This document shows, piece after piece, positions 1 to 8,258 of a DNA stretch of 64,000 bases (the stretch's first letter is position 1; each line of letters opens with the position of its first letter). This DNA is from an uncultured Oscillibacter sp. (GTDB lineage Bacteria > Bacillota > Clostridia > Oscillospirales > Oscillospiraceae), in assembly GCA_910587705.1 (NCBI GenBank), contig CAJUMX010000012.1, positions 29,984 to 93,983 on the forward strand. Direction: 5' to 3'. Both the position numbers and the translations under genes were made by a program. The notes under the pieces are model-generated. The model ran no database searches and was not told where the DNA came from. It worked only from the letters and a program-made list of their open reading frames with translations.

Positions 1-815
1 AGTTCATTCGGGACCTGGAGCCGGGGGAAATTCTAATTTTTCAAAATGGGGAAGTCACCTCCCGCCGGGAACACTGCGGTAAATACCGACCTACGCCCTG
101 CATCTTTGAGTACATCTATTTTTCCCGCCCGGATTCCGTCATCGACGGTGTATCCGTCCATGCCGCCCGGCTGCGGGCGGGAGAACTCCTGGCCCGGGAG
201 CACCCTGCGGAGGCGGATGTGGTGGTGGGTGTTCCGGACTCCGGCCTGGACGCCGCATTGGGATACAGCCGGGCCTCCGGCATCCCCTATGGCATTGGAC
301 TGATTAAAAACAAGTACATTGGCCGAACCTTCATTGCCCCTGGACAGGAACACCGGCTGGATCAGGTGCGGCTGAAGCTCAGCGCCGTGGAGGAAACCGT
401 GGCAGGCAAGCGAGTCGTGCTGGTGGATGACTCCATCGTCCGGGGGACCACCAGTGGGCGAATCTCCTCCCTTCTCCGAGAGGCGGGCGCCAGGGAAATC
501 CATCTGCGCGTCTCTGCTCCGCCGTTTTTGAATCCCTGTTACTATGGAACAGATATTGACTCCCAGGAAAACCTGATCGCCTGCTGTCACAGCTCAGAGG
601 AAATCGCCAGAGTGATTGGCGTCGACACGCTGGGATACCTGCCCGTCTTGGCTTTGAGACAGCTGACGGGAAGTCCATTCTGCTGCGATGCCTGTTTTAC
701 CGGACATTATCCCACCACGGTTCCCTCTGATTTGCGAAAAGACCGGTTTGAGCGAAAACTGACGGAGCGAAAACGAGAGGTGTGGGAAAAACAGGGTTCA
801 CCACCCCATGAGTAA
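1..815 (+). CDS. purF: Amidophosphoribosyltransferase, C-terminal part (5' truncated by window edge)
   Basis: PurF transfers the glutamine amide to PRPP in the first committed step of purine synthesis. The frame is open from base 3 and ends with TAA at 813-815, so about 270 codons of a roughly 470-residue enzyme are present. Visible hallmarks are CIFEYIYFSRPDS near the start, VVVGVPDSG, and the PRPP-binding loop VLVDDSIVRGTTS. The N-terminal glutamine-hydrolysing domain lies outside the window. No other pur gene is adjacent on the right, where rearranged DNA begins. Confidence 0.95.
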   Translation, partial: FIRDLEPGEILIFQNGEVTSRREHCGKYRPTPCIFEYIYFSRPDSVIDGVSVHAARLRAGELLAREHPAEADVVVGVPDSGLDAALGYSRASGIPYGIGLIKNKYIGRTFIAPGQEHRLDQVRLKLSAVEETVAGKRVVLVDDSIVRGTTSGRISSLLREAGAREIHLRVSAPPFLNPCYYGTDIDSQENLIACCHSSEEIARVIGVDTLGYLPVLALRQLTGSPFCCDACFTGHYPTTVPSDLRKDRFERKLTERKREVWEKQGSPPHE

Positions 816-912
816 ATTTTCTTTTCCGGCTGATGTCAATTGACGGTATGCTTTATCAGGATACAGAGGTCTGCCAGATTGCCTCATTGGCGTAAAGTAG
901 CAAACTTTCCCT

Positions 913-1542
913 TCATAGGCAAATTGTTCCTCCGCCCACAACTGTGTCACCGACATATAGTACAACCGCCTGCCCTGCTGTGATGGCCCGTTGGGGCTTG
1001 TCAAACAAAAGCCGGATTTTCCCCCATTCATCAGGATATACCGCAGCGGGCCACTCAGTTTGCCGATACCGAATTTTTGCGCGGACCCGCATTGGCGCAG
1101 ACAGACGGTCGATTGCGATCCAGTTCACATCATCTGCCCATAATTCCCGGTTGTACAGCGACTGCTCCGGGCCAACTGTTACGGTATTCTCTGCCATATC
1201 CTTGCGGCAGACATAGACCGGCTTGTTCATGGCAAGGCCAAGTCCTTTCCTCTGGCCTATGGTATATCGAACAGCGCCCTGGTGCCGCCCAATCGCTTGC
1301 CAAAACAGATCAAGGATATCGCCGGTTGGGTAGAGTTTGCCTGTATACCGCTCCAAAAAGACAGCATAATCTCCACCCGGTACAAAGCAGATGTCCTGAC
1401 TGTCCGGCTTCCCGGCATTGCGGAACTTCCGGGCCTTTGCAATGCCCCGAACCTCCTCCTCGTTCAATTCGCCCAGCGGGAAGCGAACAGGGGCCAAATG
1501 TTTCTGTGTCATTGCGTAAAGGATATATCTCTGATCTTTACT
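913..1542 (-). pseudogene. mnmA: tRNA-specific 2-thiouridylase fragment (C-terminal half only)
   Basis: The translation reads DQRYILYAMTQKH, FPLGELNEEEV, KPDSQDICFVPGGDY, YTIGQRKGLGLA and ends RAITAGQAVVLY...VVGGGTI. This is the central and C-terminal part of MnmA, the enzyme that thiolates U34 of Lys, Glu and Gln tRNAs. Full MnmA is about 360 residues; here only about 208 codons remain, and the N-terminal ATP-pyrophosphatase half is missing. The homologous frame starts right after an in-frame TAG whose TA (1544-1545) is the first dinucleotide of an IS630-like terminal repeat, so truncation by insertion or deletion is likely. An ATG at 1512 could still start a 199-residue product, but it would lack the ATP site. 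Confidence 0.85.
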
Positions 1543-1543
1543 C

Positions 1544-1570
1544 TATAGCAATCCACAAAAATACCGCAAA
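1544..1570 (+). mobile_element. IS630-like terminal repeat remnant
   Basis: The sequence TATAGCAATCCACAAAAATA closely matches the left end of the IS630-family element at 9028 (TATAGCAATCGTCAAAAATA). It begins with the TA dinucleotide typical of IS630 targets and abuts the truncated mnmA frame. No transposase is attached and no matching right end was found nearby, so this is probably one end of a decayed or deleted copy. Confidence 0.55.
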
Positions 1571-1602
1571 AGATCAGCGGTTCGGGAATCGCATGGCTGC
1601 GT

Positions 1603-1840
1603 TGTCCCCGCAAGGGGGACGCCGCATCCGTAAGGCGGCAGAGCCTCGCGCCAAAGGAACGGCGCTCGGCAGACTTCACGGGTGATGTGAAGCCAGCCGC
1701 CAACGGCTGCGCAGTCGTCCTTGACGGGCGCCAGCCTCGGCCCAGAGGAACGGGCCTCGGCAGACCCCATGGGTGATATGGGGCCAGCCCGCCTGCGTCC
1801 GCCGCCTGCAATCCCCGTCCTCGCTTCCTTCTCCACGGGG
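1603..1840. ncRNA. Structured region with two tandem covarying hairpin units (unassigned)
   Basis: A dense run of hairpins: GTCCCC/GGGGAC at 1604-1620, GCCGC/GCGGC at 1621-1639, two 57-nt repeat units starting at 1642 and 1733, CAGCCG/CGGCTG between them, and CCCCGT/ACGGGG at 1813-1840. The two units keep identical single-stranded segments (AGCCTC, GGAAC, TCGGCAGA, GGGTGAT, CCAGCC) while both stems change in a compensatory way. This points to a functional folded RNA or folded DNA rather than a protein gene. The strand is not determined because all changed pairs are Watson-Crick. I do not recognise the family; an RNA belonging to a mobile element is one possibility. Confidence 0.5.
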
Positions 1841-2007
1841 CTAGGCCTTGATTGATAAATGACGAAATGCACAACGGCGAGAGATTTTTTCGTCGATCAA
1901 GGCGATTTGACGCCGCCATACTTTGTGTATGGCAAGGAAAATCAACGCTGAGCGGCGGAAAAAGCTCCGCCGTTTGGGTGTTTTGACATTTTTCAAACGA
2001 GGCCTAG
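1841..2007. mobile_element. MITE-like element, about 167 bp with terminal inverted repeats
   Basis: The left end CTAGGCCTTGATTGATAAAT and the reverse complement of the right end, CTAGGCCTCGTTTGAAAAAT, match at most positions over about 23 bp. CTAG occurs at both outer ends and could be a target duplication or part of the repeat. The interior is short, noncoding and full of small inverted repeats such as GGCGGAAAAAGCTCCGCC. It separates the structured region from an apbE remnant. A non-autonomous transposable element is the simplest reading. Confidence 0.6.
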
Positions 2008-2167
2008 TAAATCCGGGTGATTGATATGATGATAGGGAATACCGTCTACGGTAAAATACCGCTGGTAACTTCCGCTGGTCACAACGGAAATATCCCGAAT
2101 ATTCAGCTTATGCAAATATGGAGAGTCGCTTTTTGAATCAGGGATTTGTAGTTCTGCAATCCAATGT
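2008..2167 (-). pseudogene. ApbE-family (FAD:protein FMN transferase) internal remnant
   Basis: On the minus strand an uninterrupted frame of about 50 codons reads HWIAELQIPDS, then LNIRDISVVTSGSYQRYF and TVDGIPYHHINHPD. This corresponds to the SVVTSG...YF..DG..YHHI.dP core of ApbE proteins, which attach FMN to threonines of Rnf/Nqr subunits. The frame is stopped upstream by TGA and ends downstream at the CTAG boundary of the MITE, so both ends of the gene are missing. It marks the segment between purF and trp as rearranged. Confidence 0.65.
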
Positions 2168-2312
2168 TCATTGCCAGGTCATTGTGCAAGTAAACATTTT
2201 TCGAGGGAGAATATCCGCTGGTTTTGTTGCATTCGTCGCTTTACATCCAGACATTTCTGCGGTAAACTTTTCTCATCTAAACCGTTGAAGCGGAGATCAA
2301 ACCAGTCATGCC

Positions 2313-2558
2313 CCCACAGAGAACCCGTGGTGCTGAGAATCGGGTGGGAAACAAGCCGGCAAATGGACCGCCGAGGGCGCGGGCAAAGGCGCATTGCGCT
2401 GAGTACCCCGTGACGTGTGGGCATACGTCAGTTGCCGGGAGTATGTTGGTACTCCGCTGAGTGCGCGGCTTTTGGGCCGTGAAGCAAGGTGGCACCGCGA
2501 GCGATTTTTCGCCCGTCCTTGACTGATTTGTAAGTCGGGGACGGGCGATTTTTGTTTT
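2313..2558 (+). promoter_or_regulatory. T-box leader of the trp operon
   Basis: The canonical T-box AAGGTGGCACCGCGA lies at 2486-2500, followed by a terminator helix and T-run at 2509-2556. The leader begins with the stem I signature AGAGAACCCGTGGTGCTGAGA. A TGG at 2364-2366, followed by ACC, is the best candidate specifier codon and fits tRNA-Trp control of the operon that starts 23 nt downstream; a second TGG at about 2456 is possible. Uncharged tRNA-Trp would favour the antiterminator and allow trpE transcription. Confidence 0.88.
2509..2556 (+). terminator. T-box-controlled attenuator
   Basis: ATCGCCCGTCC at the 5' side can pair with GGACGGGCGAT, followed by TTTTTGTTTT. It overlaps the 3' part of the T-box antiterminator, as expected for a transcriptional attenuator. 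Confidence 0.85.
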
Positions 2559-2580
2559 ACCCGCCCCGAAAGGAGGAACC

Positions 2581-4059
2581 ATGATGTACTATCCACTCTT
2601 GGAGGAGGCCCGCATCCTGGCGGCATCCGGCGCTTACCGCCGCATCCCCGTCAGCCGGGAACTTCTCTCCGACTTCATCACCCCCATTCAGGCCCTGCGG
2701 ACCCTCCGGGCGCAAAGCGGACATTGCTTCCTGCTGGAATCCGCCGCCGACAGCGCGGGCTGGGGCCGGTACACCTTCCTGGGCTTTGATCCAACCCTGG
2801 AGATCACCTGCAAAGACGGTGTTCTTCGCCTCCGGGACCGGGACACGGCGCGGGTGGAAATCCAGCATCCTGCCTCAGTGCTCCGCAAGGTCCTGGCGGA
2901 GTACAGGAGCCCCCACATACCGGGACTGCCCCCGTTCACCGGCGGGCTGGTGGGATATTTTGCCTATGACTATCTCAAGTACGCCGAGCCCTCCCTGAAG
3001 CTGAACGCCCAGGACCGGGAGAAGTTCCAGGATATGGACCTGATGCTCTTTGAGAAAGTCATCTGCTTTGACAACTACCGTCAGAAAATCATCTTGATCG
3101 CCAACGCGGAAGCCGCCGGGCTGGATGAAAGCTACCCGGCTGCCTGCGGCGAACTGGAGCGGATGGCGGCCCTGCTCAAATACGGAAAGCCGATGGAGCG
3201 CAGGCCCGGGCGGCTGACCACGCCCCTGACGCCGCTCTTCGACCTGCCCGCATACAAGGCCATGGTGGAAAAGGGCAAGGCGTACATCCGGGAGGGGGAC
3301 ATCTTCCAGGTGGTGCTGTCCAACCGCCTGGAGGCGGGCTTCGAGGGCTCTCTGCTGGACGCATACCGGATGCTGCGCTCCAGCAATCCCTCCCCCTACA
3401 TGTTCTACTTCACCAGCGAAAACATGGAGCTGGCCGGGGCGTCCCCGGAGACGCTGGTGAAGCTGGAGGACGGGGTTCTGCACACCTTTCCCCTGGCGGG
3501 CAGCCGCCCCAGGGGAAAGACGCCGGAGGAGGACAAAGCCCTGGAGAAGGAGCTGCTCTCGGACGAAAAGGAGCTGGCGGAACACAATATGCTGGTGGAT
3601 CTGGGCCGGAACAACCTGGGGAAGGTCTGTAAGTTTGGCATGGTGGAAGTGGAGGACTATCTGTCCGTCCTTCGGTTCTCTCACATCATGCACCTTGGTT
3701 CCTCCGTCCGGGGGGAGATCCGGGAGGACAAGGACGCCCTGGATGCGCTGGACGCCGTGCTCCCCGCTGGCACCCTCTCCGGGGCCCCGAAGCTGCGGGC
3801 CATGGAGATCATCGACGAGCTGGAGGACGACAAGCGGGGCATCTACGGCGGGGCCGTCGGTTATCTGGACTTTACCGGCAACCTGGATGCCTGTATCGCC
3901 ATTCGGCTGGCCTTTACGAAAAACGGGAAGGTGTTCATCCGCTCCGGCGGAGGCATTGTGGCCGACTCCGACCCGGAAAAGGAGTATCAGGAGCGGGTGA
4001 ACAAGGCGCGGGCCGTGGTGGAAGCCCTGGAGCGGGCACAGAAGGAGGCGGACTTATGA
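2581..4059 (+). CDS. trpE: Anthranilate synthase component I
   Basis: TrpE makes anthranilate from chorismate with ammonia delivered by TrpG. The 492-residue length is normal. The LLES motif at residues 51-54 is the conserved tryptophan feedback site, and the chorismate-binding half carries the DLGRNNLG and GGGIVADSDPEKEYQE signatures. Translation starts at ATG 2581 (or the adjacent ATG 2584) after AAAGGAGGA. It is the first gene of a complete trpEGDCFBA cluster controlled by the upstream T-box, and its stop overlaps the trpG start by 4 nt (ATGA-type), indicating translational coupling. Confidence 0.97.
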   Translation: MMYYPLLEEARILAASGAYRRIPVSRELLSDFITPIQALRTLRAQSGHCFLLESAADSAGWGRYTFLGFDPTLEITCKDGVLRLRDRDTARVEIQHPASVLRKVLAEYRSPHIPGLPPFTGGLVGYFAYDYLKYAEPSLKLNAQDREKFQDMDLMLFEKVICFDNYRQKIILIANAEAAGLDESYPAACGELERMAALLKYGKPMERRPGRLTTPLTPLFDLPAYKAMVEKGKAYIREGDIFQVVLSNRLEAGFEGSLLDAYRMLRSSNPSPYMFYFTSENMELAGASPETLVKLEDGVLHTFPLAGSRPRGKTPEEDKALEKELLSDEKELAEHNMLVDLGRNNLGKVCKFGMVEVEDYLSVLRFSHIMHLGSSVRGEIREDKDALDALDAVLPAGTLSGAPKLRAMEIIDELEDDKRGIYGGAVGYLDFTGNLDACIAIRLAFTKNGKVFIRSGGGIVADSDPEKEYQERVNKARAVVEALERAQKEADL

Positions 4060-4646
4060 TCCTGCTCATCGATAATTACGACAGCTTTTCCTACAACCTC
4101 TATCAGCTCGTTGGCTCCATTCAGCCGGATATCAGGGTCATCCGCAACGACGAGATGACCGTTCCGGAGATCGAGGCCCTGGCTCCGGAGAAAATCATCC
4201 TCTCCCCCGGCCCCGGCAGGCCGGAGAACGCGGGAATCCTGATCGAGGCCGTAAAAGTGCTGGGGCCGAAAATTCCCCTCCTGGGCGTATGTCTGGGGCA
4301 TCAGGCCATCTGCGCCGCCTTTGGAGGTACTGTCACCTACGCAAAGAGGCTGATGCACGGCAAGCAGTCGGAGGCCGCCTTTGATTCCGGCTGTCCGCTG
4401 TTCCGGGGACTGCCCGAGCGGGCCCCGGTGGCCCGCTACCACTCCCTGGCGGCGGTCCCGGACACACTGCCTGGCTGCTTGGCCGTCACCGCCCGGACAG
4501 CGGATGGGGAGATTATGGCGGTGCAGCACCGCAAGTACCCTGTCTTCGGCGTGCAGTTTCATCCGGAGTCCATCCTGACCCCGGAAGGGAGGATCATGCT
4601 TACCAATTTCATTCATTTTGACATGGGAGGACCAGACTATGATTAA
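4056..4646 (+). CDS. trpG: Anthranilate synthase glutamine amidotransferase component
   Basis: A class I glutamine amidotransferase of 196 residues. The nucleophile is Cys79 in GVCLGHQAI and the His-Glu pair is in QFHPES (about residues 169-171). It supplies ammonia to TrpE. The very similar PabA cannot be excluded as a second role, since no separate pabA is in this window, but position inside the trp cluster fixes the main function. It overlaps trpE by 4 nt and trpD by 8 nt. Confidence 0.95.
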   Translation: MILLIDNYDSFSYNLYQLVGSIQPDIRVIRNDEMTVPEIEALAPEKIILSPGPGRPENAGILIEAVKVLGPKIPLLGVCLGHQAICAAFGGTVTYAKRLMHGKQSEAAFDSGCPLFRGLPERAPVARYHSLAAVPDTLPGCLAVTARTADGEIMAVQHRKYPVFGVQFHPESILTPEGRIMLTNFIHFDMGGPDYD

Positions 4647-5664
4647 GGAAGCCATTGTGAAAATCGTGGATAAACAGGACCTGACCTATGAGGAAGCCTA
4701 TCAGGTCATGAACGAGATCATGAGCGGCGAGACCACCGCCACCCAGAACGCCGCGTTTCTGGCGGCGCTCTCTACCAAAAGCGCCACGGCGGAAACCATC
4801 GACGAGATCACCGGCTGCGCCGCCGCTATGCGGGAACACGCCCTGAAGGTAGGCGCGGGGGACATGGACCTCATGGAGATCGTGGGCACCGGCGGCGACG
4901 GGGCCCACAGCTTCAACATCTCCACCACCGCCGCCTTCGTGGCCTGCGCGGGGGGCGTGAAGGTGGCCAAGCACGGCAACCGGGCCGCGTCCTCTCAGTG
5001 CGGCACAGCCGACTGCCTGGAGGCCCTGGGCGTGAACATCGACCTGAGCCCGGAGCAGTGCGTGAGAATGCTCCATGAGGTGGGGTTCTGCTTCTTCTTC
5101 GCGCAGAAATACCACACCTCTATGAAGTATGTGGGGGCCATCCGGAAGGAGCTCGGCATCCGCACGGTGTTCAACATCCTGGGGCCCCTGACCAATCCGG
5201 CCAGACCCGGGAGAATCCTGATGGGCGTCTATGACGGCGCCCTGCTGGAGCCGCTGGCTCAGGTGCTGATGAAGCTGGGCGTGAAGCGGGGGCTGGTCGT
5301 ATATGGACAGGATAAGCTGGATGAAATCTCCCTCAGCGCGCCCACCACCGTCTGCGAGCTTGCGGACGGAAACTATAGGACCTATGAGGTGACGCCGGAG
5401 CAGCTCGGTCTGGAACGGTGCCGGAAATCGGATCTTACGGGCGGGACTCCGGCGGAGAACGCCGCCATCACCCGGGCGATTCTGGACGGCAGCGAGAAGG
5501 GCCATAAGCGCGGCGCTGTCCTGCTGAACGCCGGCGCGGCGCTGTGGACCGGCGGCAAAGCGGAGAGCCTCGCCGCAGGTGTTTCTCTCGCAGGCCGGCT
5601 CATTGACAGCGGCAGGGCCCTGGAAATCCTGGAGGCGGTCAGAGCCGCTTCCAGGAAGGCGTGA
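4639..5664 (+). CDS. trpD: Anthranilate phosphoribosyltransferase
   Basis: TrpD joins anthranilate to PRPP. The chosen ATG at 4639 follows GGGAGG by 9 nt and gives 341 residues, the family norm; an upstream ATG at 4618 would add seven residues inside trpG. The PRPP loop GTGGDG is at residues 83-88 and the following SFNIST, KHGNRAASS and GVYD elements are typical. It sits between trpG (8-nt overlap) and trpC (3-nt gap). Confidence 0.96.
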   Translation: MIKEAIVKIVDKQDLTYEEAYQVMNEIMSGETTATQNAAFLAALSTKSATAETIDEITGCAAAMREHALKVGAGDMDLMEIVGTGGDGAHSFNISTTAAFVACAGGVKVAKHGNRAASSQCGTADCLEALGVNIDLSPEQCVRMLHEVGFCFFFAQKYHTSMKYVGAIRKELGIRTVFNILGPLTNPARPGRILMGVYDGALLEPLAQVLMKLGVKRGLVVYGQDKLDEISLSAPTTVCELADGNYRTYEVTPEQLGLERCRKSDLTGGTPAENAAITRAILDGSEKGHKRGAVLLNAGAALWTGGKAESLAAGVSLAGRLIDSGRALEILEAVRAASRKA

Positions 5665-5667
5665 GCC

Positions 5668-6465
5668 ATGGCTACAATCCTGGATACCATTGCCGCCCAC
5701 GCCAGGGAGCGCGTGGCGGCGGACAGGGAAGCGCTGCCCCTGGAGGCGCTGAAAGAGCTGTGCCGGGAGCGGGGCAGCCGGCCTCCGGACGGGGACGGGT
5801 TCCTCTCCCGCCTGCGAAAGCCGGAGATGAGCTTCCTCTGTGAGGTCAAAAAGGCCTCGCCGTCAAAGGGCGTCATCTCGGAGGAGTTTCCCTATCTGGA
5901 CATCGCCCGGACCTATGAGGCCGCGGGAGCGGACGCGGTCTCCTGTCTGACGGAGCCGAAATGGTTTCTGGGCTCGGACGATATCTTCCGGTCCATCCGC
6001 CGGGAAATATCGATCCCCATGCTGCGCAAGGACTTCACGGTGGATGAATACCAAATCTATCAGGCAAGGCTCCTGGGAGCGGACGCGGTGCTGCTCATCT
6101 GCGCGCTGCTGGACACACACACCCTTGCCCGGTACCTGGAGCTGGCCAGAAGCCTGGGCCTTGCCGCTCTGGTGGAGGCCCACGATGAAACGGAGGTCCG
6201 TTCGGCGGTCAGCGCGGGGGCGCGGATCATCGGCGTGAACAACCGAAACCTGAAGGATTTCTCCGTGGACTTTTCCAACGCCGCCCGCCTGCGGGACCTG
6301 ATCCCCTCCGGCCGGGTCTATGTGGCGGAGAGCGGCGTGACCTCTTCGGAGGACGTGGCGGCGCTGAGGCGCATCGGCGCGGACGCGGCGCTCATGGGTG
6401 AGGTCCTCATGCGGGCCGGGAATCCAAAAGCCCTGCTGCGCGAAATGCGGGAGGCGGCGCGGTGA
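5668..6465 (+). CDS. trpC: Indole-3-glycerol-phosphate synthase
   Basis: A 265-residue TIM-barrel enzyme that closes the indole ring of CdRP. Conserved elements include FLCEVKKASPSKG (catalytic lysine region near residue 61), LRKDFTVDEYQIY, GVNNRNLKDF and VAESGV. The start ATG at 5668 lies 3 nt after the trpD stop. The trpF GTG start overlaps its stop by 4 nt, so the two phosphoribosylanthranilate-processing enzymes are separate proteins here, not the TrpCF fusion found in enterobacteria. Confidence 0.96.
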   Translation: MATILDTIAAHARERVAADREALPLEALKELCRERGSRPPDGDGFLSRLRKPEMSFLCEVKKASPSKGVISEEFPYLDIARTYEAAGADAVSCLTEPKWFLGSDDIFRSIRREISIPMLRKDFTVDEYQIYQARLLGADAVLLICALLDTHTLARYLELARSLGLAALVEAHDETEVRSAVSAGARIIGVNNRNLKDFSVDFSNAARLRDLIPSGRVYVAESGVTSSEDVAALRRIGADAALMGEVLMRAGNPKALLREMREAAR

Positions 6466-7067
6466 TCAGAATCAAGATTTGCGGTCTGTACCGCCCCGAG
6501 GACATCCGGTACGTCAATCAGGTGAAGCCGGACTGGTGCGGTTTTATCATCAATTTTTCCCAGAGTCACCGCAGCCTTTCCCCAGACCGGGTTCGGGAAC
6601 TGCGGCGGGAACTGGACACCGCGGTCGTTCCGGTGGGGGTGTTCGTGGACCAGCCGCTGGAGGCCGCCGCCGCGCTGCTGAACGATGGAACGCTCTCGAT
6701 TGCCCAGCTCCACGGCCACGAGGACGCGGCGTATATCGCCGCCCTCCGCGCCGCCGCGCCGGGACATCCGGTGTGGAAGGCGTTCAAAATCCGTTCTCCC
6801 GGAGACCTGGCGTCTGCCAACGCCTCCCCGGCGGATCTGGTGATTCTGGACAACGGGTATGGGACCGGGGAGACCTTTGACTGGTCTCTGGCGGACGGCG
6901 CGGCGCGTCCCTGGCTGCTGGCGGGCGGGCTGACGCCGGAAAACATCCCGGACGCCATCGCGCGGCTTCACCCTTACGGCCTGGACATCTCCAGCGGAGT
7001 GGAGACGGACAGGAAGAAAGATCTCACGAAAATCCACGCGGCGGTCGCCGCCGCACGAAAGGACTGA
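6462..7067 (+). CDS. trpF: Phosphoribosylanthranilate isomerase
   Basis: TrpF isomerises PRA to CdRP. At 201 residues it is full length. The N-terminal KICGL motif carries the catalytic cysteine, QLHG and a C-terminal LLAGGLTPENI phosphate-binding segment are present, and the general acid Asp probably lies in VILDNGYGTG. The start is GTG 6462, overlapping the trpC stop as GTGA, with no independent spacer. This implies translational coupling. Confidence 0.95.
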   Translation: MIRIKICGLYRPEDIRYVNQVKPDWCGFIINFSQSHRSLSPDRVRELRRELDTAVVPVGVFVDQPLEAAAALLNDGTLSIAQLHGHEDAAYIAALRAAAPGHPVWKAFKIRSPGDLASANASPADLVILDNGYGTGETFDWSLADGAARPWLLAGGLTPENIPDAIARLHPYGLDISSGVETDRKKDLTKIHAAVAAARKD

Positions 7068-7073
7068 TGTTCC

Positions 7074-8258
7074 ATGTCAAAAGGACGCTTCGGCATCCAC
7101 GGCGGGCAATATATCCCGGAGACGCTGATGAACGCCGTGATCGAGCTGGAAAGGGCCTATGATTTCTATAAAACCGACCCCGCGTTCAACCGGGAGCTGA
7201 CAGGCCTGCTGAATGAGTACGCGGGCCGCCCGTCCCGCCTCTGCTATGCGGAGAAAATGACCCGCGATTTGGGCGGCGCGAAGATTTACCTCAAGCGGGA
7301 GGACCTCAACCACACCGGCTCCCACAAGATCAACAATGTGCTCGGGCAGGCGCTGCTGGCGAAAAAGATGGGCAAGACCCGTATGATCGCCGAGACCGGC
7401 GCGGGGCAGCACGGCGTGGCCGCCGCCACCGCCGCCGCCCTCATGGGCATGGAGTGCGTGGTGTTCATGGGGGAGGAGGACACCCGGCGGCAGGCGCTGA
7501 ACGTCTACCGGATGCGCCTTCTGGGGGCGGAGGTCGTCCCCGTCACCACCGGAACCGCCACCTTGAAGGACGCGGTCAGCGAGGCCATGCGGGAGTGGAC
7601 CCGGCGCATTGACGACACCCACTACTGCCTGGGCTCCGTCATGGGCCCCCACCCCTTCCCAACAATTGTTCGGGACTTCCAGGCGGTGATCTCCCGGGAA
7701 CTCAAGGCGCAGATGCTGGAAAAAGAGGGCCGCCTTCCCGACGCGGTGGTTGCCTGCGTGGGCGGCGGGTCCAACGCCATGGGCAGTTTTTACCATTTTA
7801 TCGAGGACAAGAGCGTGCGCCTGATCGGCTGTGAGGCCGCGGGGCGCGGTGTGGACACCTTCGAGACCGCCGCCACCATCGCCACCGGCCGGGAGGGCAT
7901 CTTCCACGGCATGAAGAGCTACTTCTGCCAGGACGAGTTTGGTCAGATCGCGCCGGTGTACTCCATCTCCGCCGGGCTGGACTATCCCGGTATCGGCCCC
8001 GAGCACGCCTGGCTCCACGACACGGGCCGGGCCGAGTATGTGCCCATTACGGACGAGGAGGCGGTGAACGCCTTCGAGTATCTCAGCCGCACGGAGGGGA
8101 TTATTCCGGCCATCGAGTCCGCCCACGCCCTGGCCTATGCCATGAAGCTGGCCGCCGGAATGGGGAAGGACCGGATAATCGCCGTTACCATCTCCGGCCG
8201 CGGGGACAAGGATGTTGCCGCCATCGCACGATACAGAGGGGAGGATCTTCATGAGTAA
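7074..8258 (+). CDS. trpB: Tryptophan synthase beta chain
   Basis: TrpB uses PLP to condense indole with serine. The protein is 394 residues, standard for TrpB1. The Schiff-base lysine is Lys85 in HTGSHKINN, with GAGQHGVA and the phosphate loop GGGSNAMG also conserved. Translation starts at ATG 7074, seven bases after the trpF stop. Its last codons overlap the trpA start by 8 nt, matching equimolar alpha/beta production for the alpha2-beta2 complex. Confidence 0.97.
   Translation: MSKGRFGIHGGQYIPETLMNAVIELERAYDFYKTDPAFNRELTGLLNEYAGRPSRLCYAEKMTRDLGGAKIYLKREDLNHTGSHKINNVLGQALLAKKMGKTRMIAETGAGQHGVAAATAAALMGMECVVFMGEEDTRRQALNVYRMRLLGAEVVPVTTGTATLKDAVSEAMREWTRRIDDTHYCLGSVMGPHPFPTIVRDFQAVISRELKAQMLEKEGRLPDAVVACVGGGSNAMGSFYHFIEDKSVRLIGCEAAGRGVDTFETAATIATGREGIFHGMKSYFCQDEFGQIAPVYSISAGLDYPGIGPEHAWLHDTGRAEYVPITDEEAVNAFEYLSRTEGIIPAIESAHALAYAMKLAAGMGKDRIIAVTISGRGDKDVAAIARYRGEDLHE

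Noticed and set aside
1509..1919. Minus-strand frames through the structured repeat region
   Set aside because: Differences between the repeat units preserve base pairing rather than a peptide, and the frames have no ribosome site.
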